Source: Bradyrhizobium sp. 4
Lineage (GTDB): Bacteria > Pseudomonadota > Alphaproteobacteria > Rhizobiales > Xanthobacteraceae
DNA: 64,000 nt
Direction of reading: 5' to 3'
Assembly: GCF_023100905.1 (NCBI RefSeq)
Contig: NZ_CP064686.1
Location: 1,860,001-1,924,000, forward strand
The notes beneath the pieces are model-generated. The model had not been told where the DNA came from. It made no database searches and saw only the letters and a program-made list of their open reading frames with translations. Positions 26,423 to 34,848 of this stretch are shown here, one piece after another (position 1 is the first letter of the stretch; every line of letters starts with the position of its first letter). The translations under genes were made by a program, and so were the position numbers.

Positions 26423-27229
26423 TTACTTCAGCGAGGCGACCGGGCCGCTTGTCGCTGCCGGATCGGGGTCGAAGCCGAACACGCCCACCAGATATTTGTA
26501 ATAGTCCGGCAGCTTCTCCTTGAGCGCCTCGCGCGACTTGGGGTCGTGGAATTCGCTCTTCCCGGCCAGGAAGATGCTGGCGGTCACGGCAAAGAATTCC
26601 ATGTGATTCTTCAGCGCGTAGGATTCCTTGGGCAGGAGATCCTTGGACTTGGCGTAGGCGTAATAGCCGATCACGCCCTTGTTGGCGTAGCCGTCCGGCA
26701 ACAGCCGCGCGTGGTAGGCGTGCAGGAGCTCGTGCAGCAGCACGGCTTCCTTTTCGTACCGCATCATGTCCGGCCGCAGCATGATCACGCCGAGGCCGGA
26801 ATCGACCGCGAGGTCGACGGCGTTCGGATTGCTCCAACGCTGCTTGTTGGGGTCCCAGACCGTCAGCGTGCGGGGAGCGGTGCGCTGGATGTCGGGCGTG
26901 ACCCGGCCGTAGCATGCGGTCGCGGCGCCCTCGTCGAGGCAGGCGAGCTCGCTGGCGATGATCGGGACGGTGCGGAAGAAGCGCAGCACGCGCGGCGAAA
27001 GGCCGGCAGCCTCGACCACGTCGATCTGGCTCTTCACATTGTCGGTGAGCTTGTCGACATCCTTGCGGTCGGAATTCTCCGACAGGTCGAACATGTAGCC
27101 GCGGTAGCTCTGGAAGCCCGGCGGCAACGCCTGCGCTGCGCCGGCGGACGCATCCAGCGGTCCGGCATGGGACGGATTGGCAAAGAGCGCGCCGACAATG
27201 GTCGCGGTCAGCAGCAACGCAATGCGCAT
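26423..27229 (-). CDS. Secreted putative zinc metallopeptidase
   Basis: A 268-residue protein with a signal peptide (MRIALLLTATIVGALFANPS then HA). HELLHAYH at residues 166-173 is an HExxH zinc motif, and Glu211 in NHMEFFAVTASIFLAG is a good candidate third ligand 45 residues later, as in gluzincin-type enzymes. Two Cys (97 and 106) could form a disulphide, consistent with export. I do not recognise a named peptidase family. It is single, followed by its own terminator; substrate and location (periplasm or outside) are unknown. Confidence 0.75.
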   Translation of the reverse strand: MRIALLLTATIVGALFANPSHAGPLDASAGAAQALPPGFQSYRGYMFDLSENSDRKDVDKLTDNVKSQIDVVEAAGLSPRVLRFFRTVPIIASELACLDEGAATACYGRVTPDIQRTAPRTLTVWDPNKQRWSNPNAVDLAVDSGLGVIMLRPDMMRYEKEAVLLHELLHAYHARLLPDGYANKGVIGYYAYAKSKDLLPKESYALKNHMEFFAVTASIFLAGKSEFHDPKSREALKEKLPDYYKYLVGVFGFDPDPAATSGPVASLK

Positions 27230-27458
27230 GATGAACCCCCTGATGTCACTTCACGCGGCACGATAAGCCGCCGTTGTTTGCGAAAAGTGAGTGGGGCGAG
27301 ACTAAGGCAGCGATGTTGAGGCGTGCTTAATCGATCGTTGCGGATCGCGGAACTGAATTAGCGCCGGGTTAACCAAGCGTGGATTGCCCGCGCGCTTCGG
27401 CGTAGCATGCGGTCCGGGCACCAAGCCCTCAAATCAGATAGCCGGAAGGGAGGATGCC

Positions 27459-27752
27459 ATGTATGCCGCCATCCGTCAGGCCAAGGCAAAAAGCGGGAGC
27501 GCCGAAGAGCTGGCGCGCCGTATCAAGGAAGGCGCCGTTCCGATCATCAGCGACGTCGACGGCTTCCGCGCCTATTACGTCGTCTATGCCGGCGACGACA
27601 CGGTCACGGCGATTTCGATCTTCGACAAGTTCGAGCAGGCGGAGGAGGCGAACCGGCGTGCGATCGCCTGGATCGAGAAGGATCTCGGCGCGTTGCTTGC
27701 AGGCGACGCCCGCGCCGCCGCCGGGCCGGTGATCGTGCATACGCTGGCGTAG
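27459..27752 (+). CDS. Hypothetical protein, ABM-like fold (97 aa)
   Basis: A 97-residue protein. The sequence MYAAIRQAKAKSGSAEELAR, then GFRAYYVVYAGDDTVTAISI, then EQAEEANRRAIAWI, has the alternating pattern of dimeric ferredoxin-like (antibiotic biosynthesis monooxygenase/stress-response) proteins. A GGAAGGGAGG ribosome site precedes ATG 27459. No catalytic residues can be pointed out. It is followed immediately by a repeat element of family C. Confidence 0.7.
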   Translation: MYAAIRQAKAKSGSAEELARRIKEGAVPIISDVDGFRAYYVVYAGDDTVTAISIFDKFEQAEEANRRAIAWIEKDLGALLAGDARAAAGPVIVHTLA

Positions 27753-27779
27753 GGATTGGGTGCAGCCGCGCATTCAACT

Positions 27780-27883
27780 GTCATCGCCCGGCTTGACCGG
27801 GCGATCCAGTACTCCGAGACGGCAGGGATTGAACCGATAAGCCGCGGCGTACTGGATGCCCCGCCTTCGCGGGGCATGACAGC
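27780..27883. repeat. Dispersed palindromic repeat, family C (copy 2)
   Basis: Near-identical to 22411-22514: TGTCATCGCCCGGCTTGACC, GATCCAGTACTCC, then CGTACTGGATGCCCCGC and GGGGCATGACAGC. It lies between two converging genes. Confidence 0.85.
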
Positions 27884-27891
27884 GGTGTGCT

Positions 27892-29337
27892 TTACAACTC
27901 CCTTGCATTCGAAAACGCAAACGAGCTCACCCGCCGCGTCGTCTCGTCCAGGATCAGCGTGCGCGTGATCGGCGGCTCGGCGCGCTGAGCGCAGTTTTCG
28001 CGCTCGCAGAGACGGCAGTTGACGCCGATCGGCGTGCCCTCCGTTTTCTCCAGATCGATGCCGGCAGCGTAGACGAGGCGCGCGGCGTGACGGATCTCGC
28101 AGCCGAGGCCGATGGCGAAGCGCGGCTGCGGCAGCGGGTGCGGCGCGACGGGGCGGCGCACCATCTGCGCGATCGAGAAATAGCGCGTGCCGTCGGAGAG
28201 CTCGATCACCTGCTTCAGCAGGCGGTCAGGCGTGTCGAAGGTCGAGTGCACGTTCCACAACGGACAAGTGCCGCCGAATTTCGAGAACGGGAACGTGCCC
28301 GATGAAAATCGCTTCGAGACGTTGCCGGCATTGTCGACACGAAGCAGGAAGAACGGGATGCCGCGCGCGTTCGGCCGCTGCAGGGTGGTGAGCCGATGGC
28401 AGACCTGCTCGAAACCGGAATTGAAGCGCTGCGCCAGCAGATGGATGTCGTAATTCAACGCTTCCGCCGCAGCCAGGAAAGCCGGGTAGGGCATCATCAC
28501 CGCGGCCGCGAAATAGTTGCCGAGCGTGATGCGGAACAGGCGGCGCGGTGTGTCGTCGAGCGGGCCGGCGCGGCCGATGATGGTCTCCAGATGCTGCGCG
28601 CATTCAATGAGGCCGAGCTGGAAGGCGAGCTGGAACGCGCGGCCGGGCGGGTCGACCAGTTCGGAGATCAGGAGTTGGCGGCGGTGGCGGTCGAAGCGCC
28701 TCAGCGTCTCGCGCATCACGTCCACCGGCATGATGCGGGTCTGGATCGAATGCTTTTCGCGCAGCCGCGCCGCCAGCGCCGCATAAAGCTCTTCGGCCGG
28801 CACGTTCAGCTCGTCGCGCAGAGTCTCCGCGGCCTGCTCGAGTTCCGGAAAGTAGTTGCGGTTGGCCTCGATCAGCTCGCGGACGCGCTCGACCGGATTG
28901 GCCTCATAGCGGGTGCCGACGTCGCGGTCGGCCATTTGTGCCGCGGCCAGCGTCTCGCCCTGGCGGGCCTCGGTGTAGGCGGCATAGAGCCGTTGCAGCG
29001 CATGGGTGACGCCGGGGCAAAGCTCCGCGAGATCGCGTAATTCCTGCTTGGGAACGTCGATCTGGCGGAACAGCGGGTCGGAGAAGATCTCGTTGAGTTC
29101 GGCGAAAAAGCGGTCCTCGTCGGCGCTCGCGAGGTCGCGCAGGTCGAGGTCGTAGGTTTCGGCCAGCCGCAGCAGGATCTGGGCGGTCACCGGACGCTGG
29201 TTACGCTCGATCAGATTGACATAGCTCGGCGAGATCCCGAGCCCCTCGGCGATCTGGGTCTGCGACAGCCCCAGTTGCTGCCGGATCCGCCGGAAGCGCG
29301 GGCCGACGAAGAGCTTCTTGCTGGAACCGGCGGGCAT
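27892..29337 (-). CDS. ScfR-type XRE regulator (short-chain fatty acyl regulator)
   Basis: A 481-residue regulator. The XRE helix-turn-helix (about residues 12-66: RFRRIRQQLGLSQTQIAEGL, SPSYVNLIERNQRPV) is followed by a peptidase-M78-like middle region and the C-terminal ScfR domain, with the cysteine cluster CRLCERENCAQR near residue 460. Relatives are RamB of Corynebacterium and Mycobacterium, which control isocitrate lyase and malate synthase in response to acetate/propionate. Here the gene is divergent from aceA across 230 bp, which strongly suggests it controls aceA; acyl-CoA sensing is inferred. Confidence 0.88.
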   Translation of the reverse strand: MPAGSSKKLFVGPRFRRIRQQLGLSQTQIAEGLGISPSYVNLIERNQRPVTAQILLRLAETYDLDLRDLASADEDRFFAELNEIFSDPLFRQIDVPKQELRDLAELCPGVTHALQRLYAAYTEARQGETLAAAQMADRDVGTRYEANPVERVRELIEANRNYFPELEQAAETLRDELNVPAEELYAALAARLREKHSIQTRIMPVDVMRETLRRFDRHRRQLLISELVDPPGRAFQLAFQLGLIECAQHLETIIGRAGPLDDTPRRLFRITLGNYFAAAVMMPYPAFLAAAEALNYDIHLLAQRFNSGFEQVCHRLTTLQRPNARGIPFFLLRVDNAGNVSKRFSSGTFPFSKFGGTCPLWNVHSTFDTPDRLLKQVIELSDGTRYFSIAQMVRRPVAPHPLPQPRFAIGLGCEIRHAARLVYAAGIDLEKTEGTPIGVNCRLCERENCAQRAEPPITRTLILDETTRRVSSFAFSNAREL

Positions 29338-29387
29338 TCTCAGGTCTCCGGAGGGGCATCAAAGGGCAGGCTTGCTGACCTAATTAA

Positions 29388-29425
29388 TTTACAAGATTTA
29401 CAAAGTAACATCTATTACAATTACC
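29388..29425. promoter_or_regulatory. TTACAA repeats between ScfR gene and aceA
   Basis: An AT-rich stretch in a GC-rich gap holds TTTACAAG (29388), the palindromic TTACAAAGTAA (29398-29408) and ATTACAATTACC (29414-29425). The spacing of about 10 and 16 bp and the location between divergent genes suggest the binding site of the ScfR regulator, but the exact operator of this family in alphaproteobacteria is not known to me. Confidence 0.45.
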
Positions 29426-29567
29426 TATGTTACATGACATCACCATTCAAATACAAGCCTACTGTACGAGCTGTGCTTTCTCGCGTTTAGCTTCTGACGC
29501 GCATCTCGCAATGCATTGTCAAGAATGTCGATGGCTGGTGGCCATCGTCAGCGAAAGGATCAGGCAC

Positions 29568-31199
29568 ATGAATTACCAGCCCCGTGGCATCAGCACCCTC
29601 CAGGCCCCCGCCTCGTACCAGAGTGAGGTCGAGGCGGCCCGGTCGCTCCTGGAGACCCAGCCGACCTGGAACGGGGTGTCGGCCGAGGCCGTCGCCCGCA
29701 TGCGCCTGCAGAATCGCTTCAAGACCGGCCTGGATATCGCCCGCTATACTGCGGCGCTGATGCGAGCCGACATGGCCGCCTACGACGGCGATCCCACCAA
29801 GTACACGCAGTCGCTGGGCTGCTGGCACGGCTTCATCGCCCAGCAGAAGCTGATCTCGGTCAAGAAGCACTTTGGCAAGACCGATCGCACCTATTTGTAC
29901 CTGTCCGGCTGGATGATCGCGGCGCTGCGCTCCGAGTTCGGCCCGCTGCCGGACCAGTCGATGCACGAGAAGACCTCGGTGCCGGCGCTGATCGAAGAGC
30001 TCTACACCTTCCTGCGTCAGGCCGACTCGCGCGAGCTGAACGACATCTTCCGCAACCTCGATAAGGCCCGCAAGGAAGGCGACAAGACCCGAGAGAAGGA
30101 GTTGATCGAGAAGATCGACAACTTCCAGACCCATGTCGTGCCTGTCATCGCCGACATCGACGCCGGCTTCGGCAATGCGGAGGCGACCTATCTGCTCGCC
30201 AAGAAGATGATCGAGGCGGGTGCCTGCGCGCTCCAGATCGAGAACCAGGTTTCGGACGAGAAGCAGTGCGGCCATCAGGACGGCAAGGTCACCGTGCCGC
30301 ACGAGGTGTTCCTGGCCAAGATCCGGGCCTGCCGCCACGCCTTCCTCGAACTCGGCGTCGAAGACGGCGTCGTCGTGACCCGCACCGACTCGCTCGGTGC
30401 CGGCCTGACCCAGCAGATCGCGGTCAGCCACAAGCCCGGCGACCTCGGCGACCAGTACAACAGCTTCCTGGATTGCGAGGAAGTGACGGCGGAGAACGCC
30501 CGCAACGGCGACGTCATCATCAACCGCAACGGCAAGATGATGCGTCCGAAGCGGCTGCCCTCCAATCTCTATCAGTTCCGCCCGGGCACCGGCGAAGACC
30601 GCTGCGTCCTCGACAGCATCACCTCGCTGCAGAACGGCGCCGACCTGCTCTGGATCGAAACCGAGAAGCCGCATATCGAGCAGATCGCCAAGATGGTCGA
30701 CCGGATCCGCAAGGTGGTTCCGAACGCGAAGCTGGCCTATAACAACTCGCCCTCGTTCAACTGGACGCTCAACTTCCGTTGGCAGGTCTACGACGCGATG
30801 AAGGAAGCGGGCCAGGACGTCAGCAAGTACAATCGCGCCGAGCTGATGAAGGTGGAATACGACGATACGCCGCTGGCGAAGGAAGCCGACGAGCGCATCC
30901 GTACCTTCCAGGCGGATTCGGCCAAGCGTGCCGGCATCTTCCACCACCTGATCACGTTGCCGACCTATCACACGGCGGCGCTCTCGACCGACAATCTGGC
31001 GAAGGAATATTTCGGCGACCAGGGCATGCTCGGCTATGTCAAGAACGTCCAGCGCGCCGAGATCCGTCAGGGTATCGCCTGCGCCAAGCACCAGAACATG
31101 GCCGGCTCCGACATCGGCGACGACCACAAGGAATACTTCGCCGGCGAGGCTGCCCTGAAGGCGGGCGGCGCCCATAACACGATGAACCAGTTCGGCTAA
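29568..31199 (+). CDS. aceA: Isocitrate lyase
   Basis: A 543-residue isocitrate lyase, first enzyme of the glyoxylate shunt, splitting isocitrate to succinate and glyoxylate so that acetyl-CoA can support growth. Catalytic Cys lies in DEKQCGHQDGK; other family pieces are VIADIDAGFGNAEATYLLAKK and SPSFNWTLNF. It is the longer isocitrate lyase subtype. Start at ATG 29568 (after GAAAGGATCAGG) fits the family; the frame is open further upstream across the regulatory region. It links with the beta-oxidation operon at 1847-7957 through acetyl-CoA, and its regulator is divergent. Confidence 0.95.
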   Translation: MNYQPRGISTLQAPASYQSEVEAARSLLETQPTWNGVSAEAVARMRLQNRFKTGLDIARYTAALMRADMAAYDGDPTKYTQSLGCWHGFIAQQKLISVKKHFGKTDRTYLYLSGWMIAALRSEFGPLPDQSMHEKTSVPALIEELYTFLRQADSRELNDIFRNLDKARKEGDKTREKELIEKIDNFQTHVVPVIADIDAGFGNAEATYLLAKKMIEAGACALQIENQVSDEKQCGHQDGKVTVPHEVFLAKIRACRHAFLELGVEDGVVVTRTDSLGAGLTQQIAVSHKPGDLGDQYNSFLDCEEVTAENARNGDVIINRNGKMMRPKRLPSNLYQFRPGTGEDRCVLDSITSLQNGADLLWIETEKPHIEQIAKMVDRIRKVVPNAKLAYNNSPSFNWTLNFRWQVYDAMKEAGQDVSKYNRAELMKVEYDDTPLAKEADERIRTFQADSAKRAGIFHHLITLPTYHTAALSTDNLAKEYFGDQGMLGYVKNVQRAEIRQGIACAKHQNMAGSDIGDDHKEYFAGEAALKAGGAHNTMNQFG

Positions 31200-31229
31200 C
31201 GCATCACGCTAATCGACAGGAGACTGACA

Positions 31230-31436
31230 ATGACCAACAGCAATTTCTGGGTGATCGGCGGCGAGTTCGGTTCGATGAACTTCCACAAGCTCGTGGAAGG
31301 CTCGGCCCAGGTGCAGGGTCCGTTCAAGACCCGCAAGGAGGCCGAGGACGCCTGGCGCTCGGTCTCGGAAGAGAACCGCCATAAGGCCGGCGTCCGCTTC
31401 TCGATCGTGGAAGAGCCGTCGCGGGTCTCGGCCTGA
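31230..31436 (+). CDS. DUF4170 domain protein (68 aa)
   Basis: A 68-residue protein beginning MTNSNFWVIGGEFGSMNFHK and containing GPFKTRKEAEDAWRSVSEEN, the DUF4170 pattern. It begins 30 bp after the aceA stop with a CAGGAGA ribosome site, and the pair is followed by one terminator, so it is the second gene of the aceA operon. Function is unknown; a role with isocitrate lyase is suggested only by position. Confidence 0.85.
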   Translation: MTNSNFWVIGGEFGSMNFHKLVEGSAQVQGPFKTRKEAEDAWRSVSEENRHKAGVRFSIVEEPSRVSA

Positions 31437-31487
31437 CAATCTGAACTAACACGACAATCTGAATAAGAAGACGTCCAAGGACGGAGG

Positions 31488-31526
31488 GTCCCATCCGGCG
31501 CAAGCCGGGTGGGATCGTCTGTTTTT
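31488..31526 (+). terminator. Terminator after aceA-DUF4170
   Basis: GTCCCATCCGGC and GCCGGGTGGGATC pair around a GCAA loop, with a TTTTTG run 7 bp after the stem. It lies 52 bp after the DUF4170 stop and probably ends the aceA operon. Confidence 0.75.
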
Positions 31527-31635
31527 GGCACAGGTGAACGGCCTGTGGGCACCGTAAGTAACTGGAATTGTAGGGCCTTTGCGGACACTTTGGTTGCTGA
31601 TAGGTTAATCCGGCCAAGTGAGGACGAGGCCGCCA

Positions 31636-32190
31636 ATGTCAGAGCCCGAGACCAGCGGGATCCATCCCAGCCAGCCGCGCCCGGTGCGGCTGCGCGATGC
31701 GCTGTTGCGCGCGCGGATCGAGGCCGCCGACCGGACCGGCGTCGTCGTCGATTTGCGCGATGCCGAGGTGGCGCGGCTCGAGATCCTCAACGATTCGCTC
31801 GATCCCCTGTTCGCGCAGGTGCCTGACAAGATCGACCTGTTCGACCGCGGCATCAGCCAGGGCGATACGCCCAGGCTCTGGATCGACGTCGTCGCGCACA
31901 TCTCGATGGGGCGCGACAAGCGGATGTACCGCTTCGTGCAGGACACTCGCTTCGGCCGCATCGTGCTCGCCGAATCGCACGACACCGCTGTCATCGTCGA
32001 GGCCGTCACGGACTATGTCGCCCGCCGCATGATCGAGCGCGAGCATGCGATGGTGGTCCCGCCCGAGCCGAAGCCCGAGGCCGCGCAGCCGCGGCGCCGC
32101 TCGCGCCTCTGGCCATTCGTGCTGGGGTTCGTGCTCGGCGCCGCCGCGCTGTTCGGGGTTGCCGTGCTCGCGGCCCTGCGGAGCTGGTGA
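31636..32190 (+). CDS. Hypothetical membrane-anchored protein
   Basis: A 184-residue protein. The first 140 residues are soluble and charged (PVRLRDALLRARIEAADRTG, then MGRDKRMYRFVQDTRFGRI); a Pro/Arg-rich linker is followed by one C-terminal membrane helix (LWPFVLGFVLGAAALFGVAV). This predicts a tail-anchored inner-membrane protein facing the cytoplasm. Start at ATG 31636; a GTG six codons upstream is less likely. I do not recognise a domain with known function. Confidence 0.75.
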   Translation: MSEPETSGIHPSQPRPVRLRDALLRARIEAADRTGVVVDLRDAEVARLEILNDSLDPLFAQVPDKIDLFDRGISQGDTPRLWIDVVAHISMGRDKRMYRFVQDTRFGRIVLAESHDTAVIVEAVTDYVARRMIEREHAMVVPPEPKPEAAQPRRRSRLWPFVLGFVLGAAALFGVAVLAALRSW

Positions 32191-32195
32191 GGCGT

Positions 32196-32310
32196 CGTCA
32201 TTGCGAGGAGCCCGCGACAAAATTGCGAAGCAATTTTGCGCTGGCGACGAAGCAATCCAGGCTGCCTCTGCGGAGGGACTCTGGATTGCTTCGCTTCGCT
32301 CGCAATGACG
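32196..32310. repeat. Dispersed palindromic repeat, family A (copy 3, with insert)
   Basis: Starts CGTCATTGCGAGGAG and ends GCTCGCAATGACGG with AAGCAATCCAGG/CTGGATTGCTTC inner arms. A nested palindrome AAAATTGCGAAGCAATTTT at about 32219-32237 interrupts the left arm, so this copy is longer than the others. It separates two converging genes. Confidence 0.85.
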
Positions 32311-32318
32311 GCGTGGGA

Positions 32319-33200
32319 CTAGATCAATCTGACATGCTTGATCTGCCCGATCTGAAATCCAGCCCCCAGGCTCCGCACCGTCTGCTCGCAACGCCAGCCG
32401 GTGTTGTCCTTCTCGATCGTGAACAGATTGTACGCGGCAGCCGGGGTGCGCCCGTGCGCGAGCGCGGAGGCCGAGGGCACGCCGATTGCGGGAATGTTGC
32501 CGTTGGGGCCTTCGAACCACATCGTCGAATGAATGTGGTCGTGCCCGTGCAGGATCAGCTCGACGCCGCGGCGTTTCAAAAGCGTCAGGAGCCCGGCGGA
32601 GTCGGTCATCCGCTTGTGGCGCGCGCCGGACTTCAGCGGATGATGCACCAGCAGCACGCGAAAGACGTCTTCAGTCGCGAGCCGTTCGAGCACCTCTTCG
32701 AGGGACGCGAGCTGATCGCGTCCGAGCGTGCCTGTCGCCATCAACGGCAAGGTGGGCACCGCCGTGGACAGGCTGATCAGCGCGAGCGGCCCGCGTCGGC
32801 GCAGGCTCGGAAAGCCGGTACGGCCATCGTCACCCGCAAGATAGGGCGCGAAGGTTTCGCCGAAGCGATGAAAGGTGGCGCGGACATAGGCGTCGTGATT
32901 GCCGGGAATCGTGGTGACGCGGTCGGGCGGACCGACGCCGTCGAGCCAGGCGCGCGCCGGCGCGAACTCCGCCTCCAGCGCCAGATTGACGAGATCGCCT
33001 GTGACCGCGATGTGATCGGGACCTTGCGCCTTCAAATCGGCGACGAGTGCGTCGAGCACCTCGCGGCGCTGGTACTTGTGACGGTTGCGCGTCCAGTTGA
33101 CGTAGCCGAGCGCGCGCTTGCCGGCGAGCTCGATCAACCGCGGCTTCGGCAGCGGCGGCAGATGCGGGTCGGACAGATGGGCGAGCGTGAAGGGGGCCAT
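32319..33200 (-). CDS. Calcineurin-like metallophosphoesterase
   Basis: A 293-residue two-metal phosphoesterase. All five family motifs are present: HLSDPHLPP near residue 9, AVTGDLVN, TIPGNHDAY, LVHHPL and LILHGHDHIHS. The closest described relatives are cyclic-nucleotide phosphodiesterase-like (CpdA/Icc type) or DNA-repair exonuclease-like proteins; the length fits the CpdA group. It is single and divergent from the Nudix gene at 33280. Substrate unknown. Confidence 0.9.
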   Translation of the reverse strand: MAPFTLAHLSDPHLPPLPKPRLIELAGKRALGYVNWTRNRHKYQRREVLDALVADLKAQGPDHIAVTGDLVNLALEAEFAPARAWLDGVGPPDRVTTIPGNHDAYVRATFHRFGETFAPYLAGDDGRTGFPSLRRRGPLALISLSTAVPTLPLMATGTLGRDQLASLEEVLERLATEDVFRVLLVHHPLKSGARHKRMTDSAGLLTLLKRRGVELILHGHDHIHSTMWFEGPNGNIPAIGVPSASALAHGRTPAAAYNLFTIEKDNTGWRCEQTVRSLGAGFQIGQIKHVRLI

Positions 33201-33279
33201 TGGGGGCGATTGCCTCGCTATTCGCCCGCTGTAATGGCAAGGTCGCAGGCTACGTGCAAGCGGGCATCGAGGGAGCCCG

Positions 33280-33771
33280 ATGGGAGAACGTCTGAACAGT
33301 GTCCGACGGAGATTCGAGCCGCTGCTGCGGCGAATTTTCCACGCCTACTTCCTGCTGATCCGCGGCATGACGCTCGGCGTCCGCGCCGTGGTGCTGGATG
33401 CCGACACCAGGGTGTTCCTGGTCAGGCACAGCTACGTCACCGGCTGGTACCTGCCCGGCGGCGGCGTCGATCTCGGCGAGACCATGGAGCAGGCGATGCG
33501 GCGCGAGCTCAAGGAGGAGGGGGATATCGATCTCACCGGCGATGCCGTGCTGCACGGCATCTTCCTCAACAGCCACGTCTCCCGCCGCGACCACGTCGCG
33601 GTCTACGTCGTCAGGCAGTTCAAGCAGGATCGCCTGCCCGCGCCCAACCGCGAGATCGCCGAGTGCGGATTCTTCGCGGTCACCGCGCTGCCCGAGGGGA
33701 CCACGCCCGGCACGCGGCTGCGGATCGAGGAAGTCCTGCACGACAGGCCGCGGATTGCGACGTGGCGATGA
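33280..33771 (+). CDS. Nudix hydrolase
   Basis: A 163-residue Nudix protein. The Nudix helix is GGGVDLGETMEQAMRRELKE followed by EGDI, which matches GX5EX7REUXEEXGU except that the last Gly is Asp. The two Glu of REL-KEE needed for Mg binding are kept. A 25-residue N-terminal helix precedes the fold. It stands between the phosphoesterase and a glycosyltransferase. Substrate unknown; possible classes are nucleoside diphosphate derivatives. Confidence 0.87.
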   Translation: MGERLNSVRRRFEPLLRRIFHAYFLLIRGMTLGVRAVVLDADTRVFLVRHSYVTGWYLPGGGVDLGETMEQAMRRELKEEGDIDLTGDAVLHGIFLNSHVSRRDHVAVYVVRQFKQDRLPAPNREIAECGFFAVTALPEGTTPGTRLRIEEVLHDRPRIATWR

Positions 33772-33833
33772 TGGCTCCCTGTGCTAGTAAATCGCCGCGC
33801 CTGCGGTGTCGGCGCATGGACGAGGGATGAAGA

Positions 33834-34781
33834 TTGTCTGAATCGACGAGGTCATGGCCGTTTCGGGTCGCCGTGCTGGTGCCCTGCTACAATGAGGAAG
33901 CCGCTGTCGCGAAGGTCGTCGCCGATTTCCGCAAGGCACTGCCCGCGGCCGAGGTCTTCGTGTACGACAACAATTCGACCGACCGCACCGCGGCGGTCGC
34001 GCGCGAGGCCGGCGCGATCGTGCGCAGCGAACGGCGCCAGGGCAAGGGCCACGTCGTGCGCCGCATGTTCGCGGACATCGAGGCCGACATCTACGTGCTC
34101 GTCGATGGCGATGCGACCTACGACGCGCCGAGCGCGTCGCGCATGATCGACCAGCTCCTCGATGAGCATCTGGATATGGTTGTCGGTCTGCGCGTCGATC
34201 AATCGCAAGCGGCCTACCGGCGCGGTCATCGCATCGGCAACCGGCTCTTCACCGGTTTCCTGGCATCGACCTTCGGTCACGCCTTCAAGGACATCCTGTC
34301 CGGTTACCGCGTGTTTTCGCGCCGCTTCGTCAAATCCTTCCCGGTCCTGTCCGGCGGTTTCGAGATCGAGACCGAGTTCGCGGTCTATGCGCTGGAATTG
34401 TCGCTGCCGGTCGCGGAGGTCGAGACGCCCTACTACGCGCGCCCGGAGGGCTCCTTCTCCAAGCTCAATACCTGGCAGGACGGGTTGCGCATCTTCAACA
34501 CGATGTTGAAGCTCAATCGGTCGGAGCGGCCGCTGCGCTTCTTTTCGGCGATCGGCATCGTCTTCGCGCTGCTGTCGATCGCTTTCGGATTGCCCGTCGT
34601 GATCACCTTCCTCGAAACCGGCCTCGTCCCGCGCCTGCCGACCGCCGTGCTCTCCATGGGCCTGATGATCATGGCGCTGCTTTCGGCTTCGTCGGGGCTC
34701 GTGCTCGACACCGTGACGCGCGGCCGGCGGGAAGTGAAGATGCTCGCCTACCTGTCCCAACCGCCGCTCGGGCGGACCTGA
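33834..34781 (+). CDS. Family 2 glycosyltransferase
   Basis: A 315-residue GT2 enzyme of the dolichyl-phosphate mannose synthase-like group. The N-terminal Rossmann part VAVLVPCYNEEAAVAKVVAD and FVYDNNSTDRT binds the nucleotide sugar, and VDGDATYDAPS holds the metal-binding Asp pair. Two C-terminal membrane helices (FFSAIGIVFALLSIAFGLPV and AVLSMGLMIMALLSASSGLV) anchor it. It probably makes a polyprenyl-phosphate sugar. The only good start is TTG 33834. It begins a group of envelope-type genes up to 37278, though spacing is loose. Confidence 0.87.
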   Translation: MSESTRSWPFRVAVLVPCYNEEAAVAKVVADFRKALPAAEVFVYDNNSTDRTAAVAREAGAIVRSERRQGKGHVVRRMFADIEADIYVLVDGDATYDAPSASRMIDQLLDEHLDMVVGLRVDQSQAAYRRGHRIGNRLFTGFLASTFGHAFKDILSGYRVFSRRFVKSFPVLSGGFEIETEFAVYALELSLPVAEVETPYYARPEGSFSKLNTWQDGLRIFNTMLKLNRSERPLRFFSAIGIVFALLSIAFGLPVVITFLETGLVPRLPTAVLSMGLMIMALLSASSGLVLDTVTRGRREVKMLAYLSQPPLGRT

Positions 34782-34848
34782 AATTGCCTCCGGAGCCGGG
34801 CGCAATCGTATGGACCGCTGCCCTCCAAGGTGATATCCCGCCGACGCG

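Noticed and set aside
29487..31175. A 562-codon minus-strand frame opposite aceA
   Set aside because: Isocitrate lyase is unambiguous on the plus strand and the frame has no ribosome site or domain.
31488..31526. Possible riboswitch or attenuator before the next gene
   Set aside because: The hairpin is a simple stem with a T run after the DUF4170 stop; a terminator explains it.
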